Below, one piece after another: positions 60,401-64,000 of a stretch of 64,000 nt of DNA. Below the pieces are notes generated by a model. That model made no database searches and had not been told where the DNA came from. It saw only the letters and a list, made by a program, of their open reading frames with translations. A program made the translations under genes and the position numbers. Source of the stretch: Aquanectria penicillioides (taxonomy: Eukaryota > Ascomycota > Sordariomycetes > Hypocreales > Nectriaceae); assembly GCA_003415625.1 (NCBI GenBank), contig PYIU01000008.1, forward strand, positions 3,658,001 to 3,722,000, written 5' to 3'. How positions within the stretch are numbered: position 1 is the first letter of the stretch; each line of letters begins with the position of its first letter.

Positions 60401-60625
60401 CCATTTATCCAGAGTCGGGCTACAATGCCTCTCGTATTCATTACCACGGCCATGGCCATGATTGGGTTCGGAATTCCCTGGAGCCCCATGGTGCAGGAAG
60501 CTCTGCGGTTCGCTCGACCAGCAGATACATTTCCCGGGTTTCTCTTGGCGCAACTGATTTTCTATTACCTGGAAGTGCAGATTGTCAAGTCTATCTATAT
60601 TAAAGTGTTCAAGACTTGGCTGTAG
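57486..60625 (+). CDS. MgtA-type (P3B) P-type ATPase, magnesium-transport ATPase family
   Basis: Eight exons (57486-57845, 57904-58336, 58384-58505, 58568-58783, 58835-59854, 59908-59979, 60036-60301, 60352-60625) give 920 aa. TGEN (217-220) is the actuator motif, normally TGES/TGEA. DKTGTLT (376-382) carries the phosphorylated Asp376. LTGDN near 576 and GDGIND (657-662) complete the P-type signature. NPFNVLLIIIALSQ, LVPEMLPAIL and SIQMLVQDLLWNISQVGIPWD match bacterial MgtA helices; Q-D-L-x-W-x-x-S-Q is the MgtA equivalent of N-L-M-Y-D-I-S-Q. Bacterial MgtA imports Mg2+; a plasma or organelle membrane role is inferred. Intron 4 separates DK from TGTLT. The second acceptor could also be six bases earlier. 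In GDGINDCM, Cys-Met replace the usual Ala-Pro. Confidence 0.9.
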
Positions 60626-61234
60626 CTTTGTGGTAGAGCAATGGTTGGAATGGCGTTCACAAAATTGTATTGTTTAGTATAGATTGAGCCTCTAGTATCT
60701 GTTAAAGTCAACCTTTTTCGATTGCAGTTATTCATTCCGTGAAAATTTCAGCTTCCTTGATTTGGTCACTAGCCATAAAACTGCGTAGGGTGTTTTCCGT
60801 TTATTCCTTTCCATGTGATTGTATTACTCAAAGTTCGCTCTCCGAATTTCCTATACTGAATAAAACTTACCAGAGAAGTTGAGCACTTACAGAATGAAAC
60901 CAACGGTTCTGTTGTAATGGTCAACATGCACAGATGAAAGTGTCACTGAGGAAGTGGCCTTTTGTCCAAACAAGGCCTTTGTTCCGTGCACGCGTTTAAA
61001 CCAGGTTCCCTTTAGCTCCTATTAATCATAGGCGGCGGACATGGCTCTGGAAAAGATGGCACACTTTTCAAGCCACTATGCCACTAGTAGTTATTCCTCA
61101 AGACATCGCGAGCCCCTGACAATCTCGCTGACCGCCGTCTCATAATTGCCTAAAACCCGACATCTGGCGTTGCCAGCCACACAAGGACGAAAATGATCGC
61201 TTCGCAAAATCTAGACCTAGCAATTAACGTGCAA
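60626..61234. other. Intergenic region, no supported gene
   Basis: Sequence downstream of the ATPase with no open frame or repeat I could support. Confidence 0.5.
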
Positions 61235-61460
61235 GGGAGTAGGTTCGAATCCCACTTGGAGACCTCTTTTTACCTGCTTAGGATTGGTACCTCCAGGCAG
61301 GGCAAGAGGAACTTAAAAGCAGCCTAGCCTACAGCAAGTAGCGAAAACCTCGTCCGCATCCGGAGCGTCATACCGGCGAGCCCGACCAGCGATAGTAAGG
61401 CTATAGGTTTAGGCGGGGCCTGTAAGAGCCTAGCCCCGCGGCTCTTGAATAAACCTACGC
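61235..61460. repeat. Structured element with a tRNA-like B box and nested hairpins
   Basis: GGTTCGAATCC at 61242-61252 is an exact Pol III B-box/T-loop sequence. Around it, GTAGG and CCCAC pair as a T-arm with one A-C mismatch. A TTTTT tract follows at 61267-61271. No complete tRNA cloverleaf can be drawn, since no matching 5' acceptor arm exists. Further on are nested inverted repeats: TAGGTTTA/TAAACCTA (61404-61411 with 61450-61457), GCGGGGC/GCCCCGC (61413-61419 with 61433-61439) and AAGAGCC/GGCTCTT (61424-61430 with 61440-61446). The last two overlap and are mutually exclusive. A SINE-like or MITE-like element is plausible; no second copy is in the window. Confidence 0.5.
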
Positions 61461-61499
61461 CGCAACCGAAGCGCGAGATCCTCGGCAGTTTCCCTAGTT

Positions 61500-62160
61500 G
61501 TGAATCCTAGGTACAATGGCATGCTGTTCCTTTAGGGGCCAATCGGTAGTATAGTTGTTATTAACTGTATCGATGTAGAGATAGAAGGTCAATATGTATT
61601 AAACTATAAGAGGTATAATTAATATGTAATTTATTTTATTTTTAATCTATCGAGATAATATAGGGGCTAAATAGAGGCCAGGAAGTAAAGGCATAGTGGT
61701 TTTTATCTAGTATCTTGTATATATAGGTTTTCCTCTATTAGGAATAGTATGGAAGCCTCACCTGTGCTTTGAAATAGGATCTATAGAGTATTACTATAAA
61801 TAAACTCTAGACCTATGCGGTTCTAATGACCACATGGAGGCAGATGAAGAGCCTGAATAGTTAAAGTTGAAAAGGGAATATTTGATCGTATGAATCATCT
61901 ATTAATGAACCCATAGCTCCTTGTGTTTGCGGAAGCTGTTTTAAGTCTTGGCATGGGCGTGTCCGAGAAGAAACTCCATCAACACACGCCAAGGATTTCC
62001 AACCAACCCCACTATGCTATACATCAAGGGGACCATGGTTGGAAACACGACCCCAAACATTTCGAAATGCTTTTAGAAAAGAGATCCATCACTTCGATGA
62101 AGTTCTGTAGGACCATAAACCATAAACTAGCATAGCCTCCCTACAACTACAATTACAACG
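61500..62160. other. AT-rich patch, RIP-like, no gene seen
   Basis: From about 61,560 to 61,810 the composition resembles the left transposon block (TA-rich, few CG). Possibly a small decayed transposon fragment. Short open frames only. Confidence 0.4.
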
Positions 62161-63018
62161 CCTTCTTCTCGACAGATTGCTTCAGCTCTCGCCATCACAG
62201 CCTTTGCCTCTGTGAAGGCCGCTACGGGCCCTGCCTTTAGCACCGGCCCTGTGGCTTCCAAATCCTTCATCCGCGAGGCCGTTTCTACCCTTGTGCTACC
62301 CTGCTGTCCCTTTTGGCGGCTCTAATGATGCCGTTACCTCACTTGGGGTAGGCATGGGCACTTCCAAGGGAGACTTGATTCAGTCGATTCCCGATAACTG
62401 GCAAGCTTCCAACTGGGACCTCTACGCCTACACGCTTCTCAGCATGTCCGGCAAGTATTTACGGATCAAGCCCCAACAAATCAGGGTTAATGCTAATGCA
62501 AGTATTCTAGCTACTATCTAAGCGCTTGCTTATGGAAAAGATCATGGATATGGCGTAAAGGGCGATAAAGTGACAATGCATTGTATGGAACACTTTTACC
62601 GTGGTATCGTGGCACTGGAAGAGCCCAACTAAGGAGTGCACAGACAAGTTTAATGATTCCACTGGTAAGCACACGAGACCGTCCTTCTCAACAACGAACT
62701 CGTCTCCAGTATCTCCACAAAGGACGGACATGCCCAGGGCTGGGGCTCAGCGGTTGAATGCGCCGAGGACAACTGTGGCACTGTTGGTGCCTACTGTAAG
62801 TGACACCACTTAGGACCTTCAGGTTGACAGACTAAAAACTAACCTCTCTGTTTTTAAATTAGCTTGGATCAAAACCAAGATTGTTCTAGATGTCGCCGAT
62901 CCTAACTACATCAACACTCTTGCTAAAGGGTAACGGAGTCGCTGGTGACATATCGACCAGCTCTGGGGGCAAGACCTGGACTGTTACCACTATTAATATT
63001 CCCAAATTCTCCTTCTAA
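62160..63018 (+). pseudogene. Broken gene for a secreted protein of unknown family
   Basis: Coding-like pieces are out of frame with each other. Near 62,180 ALAITAFASVKAATGPAFS looks like a signal peptide. At about 62,330-62,455 GVGMGTSKGDLIQSIPDNW and ASNWDLYAYTLLSMSG follow, then intron-like GT...AG. At about 62,680-62,790 HETVLLNNELVSSISTKDGH, QGWGSAVECAEDNCGTVGAY follow. After an intron ending near 62,862 come WIKTKIVLDVADPNY and, one base out of frame at LAKG, NGVAGDISTSSGGKTWTV to a stop at 63016-63018. A stop directly before HETV and the extra G in AAAGGGTAAC (about 62,925-62,934) break it. I cannot name the family; the Cys pair and the signal suggest an extracellular protein. Confidence 0.6.
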
Positions 63019-63174
63019 GCTTCCCAACGCTAATGCAAAACTCGTAGGAGGGTGCGTCACAGTAGTAGACATGGCGGAACAAAAGATGGCTACATCAGCT
63101 CGTGTTCAGTTCTAGTGTTTAAAAAAAAGAAAAAAAAAAGCCGCTCAACCCAAATCCATTAATTTACAAGACTT

Positions 63175-64000
63175 TTAATCGCTGACCTTGAGAACGTAGC
63201 GGCCCACGATCCTGTTTTCCTTCATCATGTCGAAAATCTCGGGGAGATCTTCCAAGTTCGCAAGCTTAAAAGGTGCCTTGACACTGCCTTGACGGAAAAA
63301 CTCGATAGCTTCTTGAGCATCCAGTCGGTTGCCGACGTAGGAGCCCTTGACGTTGATGCATCGTACCACTGCGTCAAACACAGGGACTTGGTAGTTTCCA
63401 CCGGCAGGCAAACCGATACACACAATCGTGCCATTGGATCGGACGTATTGGATGGCCTGTTGGAACGGCCTTTCAGAGGCCGCAAGGAGAAGGACAGCAT
63501 GGGGTCCCAGGCCCTCGGGCGTGGCGGCCTTGACGTCGGCGACAATGTTTCTTGAGGTCGTAAAGTCAATGTAGGTCGATGCTCCCAGCTCCAGGCAAGC
63601 GTCCTTCTTTGCATCACCGCCGTCGATAGCAATGGGGTTCAGGCCCATGGCCTTGGCATACTGGATGGCGAGGTTGCCCAGGCCGCCGCCAGCGCCGACA
63701 ATAGCAACCGACTGCCCAGGCCATGTGGCGGATACCTTAAGGCCCTTGTAGACCGTCACTCCGGCGCAGAGGATGGGCGCAACGGCAGCCAGGTCGCACT
63801 CCTTGGGAATGCGAGCAACGTGGGCGGCGTTGGCGACAGCATACTGCTGGAACGAACCGTCCACGGTGTATCCGGAGAGCTCAGCCTTGTTGCACAGAGG
63901 CTCTAGAGACTGGATGCAGAAGGAACATCCTAGGCACGACGAGTTGAGCCACTTGATACCGGCATGGTCGCCGATTTCGATATCTGTCACGTATTTGCCC
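63175..64000 (-). CDS. Zinc alcohol dehydrogenase (Adh1-like), 3' part; continues past the window
   Basis: The minus-strand frame runs from the window edge to a TAA at 63175-63177 without an intron (about 275 codons seen). [15 protein letters not shown] is the structural zinc site with four cysteines, GAGGGLG the nucleotide-binding motif, and [14 protein letters not shown], then GRYVLKVSD at the end, match fungal ethanol dehydrogenases. The catalytic zinc ligands of the N-terminal part lie outside the window. It is probably cytosolic; it interconverts alcohols and aldehydes with NAD. An A-rich tract lies just downstream (about 63,120-63,139). Confidence 0.93.
   Translation of the reverse strand, partial: GKYVTDIEIGDHAGIKWLNSSCLGCSFCIQSLEPLCNKAELSGYTVDGSFQQYAVANAAHVARIPKECDLAAVAPILCAGVTVYKGLKVSATWPGQSVAIVGAGGGLGNLAIQYAKAMGLNPIAIDGGDAKKDACLELGASTYIDFTTSRNIVADVKAATPEGLGPHAVLLLAASERPFQQAIQYVRSNGTIVCIGLPAGGNYQVPVFDAVVRCINVKGSYVGNRLDAQEAIEFFRQGSVKAPFKLANLEDLPEIFDMMKENRIVGRYVLKVSD

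Noticed and set aside
61200..61275. Complete tRNA gene at the B-box sequence
   Set aside because: Only a T-arm-like part and a T-run are present; no 5' acceptor strand, D-arm or anticodon arm can be paired upstream.
63115..63140. A-rich tract as poly(A) tail of a retroposed copy of the upstream broken gene
   Set aside because: The broken gene still has intron-like segments, so it was not copied from a spliced mRNA. The tract also contains a G and lies about 100 bases past the stop.

Overview
The window is nuclear DNA of a filamentous ascomycete, most likely a sordariomycete. The evidence is the many spliced genes with introns of about 47 to 114 bases (GT...AG, often with a CTAAC/CTGAC-like branch site), several Zn(II)2Cys6 regulators, a CFEM-type Pth11-like receptor, a cutinase, drug-type MFS transporters, and a sharply bounded AT-rich block that looks RIP-mutated. 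The species cannot be told from the sequence alone.

Region 1 (1 to about 19,650) is extremely A+T rich, almost free of CpG, and holds decayed LTR retrotransposons. The parts recognised are: a plus-strand chromovirus-type Ty3/Gypsy pol remnant at the left edge (1-2,700: RT tail, RNase H, integrase, chromodomain); a complete but decayed minus-strand Gypsy element of about 12.4 kb (4,344-16,747) with two 381-bp LTRs and a probable target-site duplication, carrying a gag zinc knuckle, RT and integrase; and, to its right, a plus-strand coiled-coil reading frame and a minus-strand gag remnant. Almost every surviving CpA is in a GpCpA context. A palindrome close to GCATTTAATTAAATGC recurs some 25 times, almost only inside the 12.4-kb element.

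Region 2 (about 21.2-40.4 kb) is gene-rich: CFEM receptor, short-chain dehydrogenase, a truncated and frameshifted MFS fragment, amidohydrolase, Zn2Cys6 regulator, methyltransferase, cutinase, zinc alcohol dehydrogenase, a membrane-anchored unknown protein with a one-base frameshift, a small secreted six-cysteine protein (109 aa, two exons), and a family VIII esterase/beta-lactamase-like hydrolase.

Region 3 (39.1-54.2 kb) looks like a catabolic or detoxification neighbourhood. It has the serine hydrolase, an MFS transporter sharing a 483-bp divergent promoter with a Baeyer-Villiger monooxygenase, a cupin, a kynurenine-formamidase-like hydrolase, a Zn2Cys6 regulator and a second MFS pump. A monooxygenase that turns ketones into esters beside an esterase and exporters would form a short pathway. 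No polyketide synthase, NRPS or terpene synthase is present. Exon structures were worked out by hand from splice signals and reading frame; in most genes the exons sum to a whole number of codons.

Region 4 (54.4-64 kb) has a third Zn2Cys6 regulator, a P-type ATPase of the bacterial MgtA (P3B) type with eight exons, a short structured element with a tRNA-like B box and nested hairpins, a broken secreted-protein gene, and the 3' part of a second alcohol dehydrogenase that runs off the right edge.
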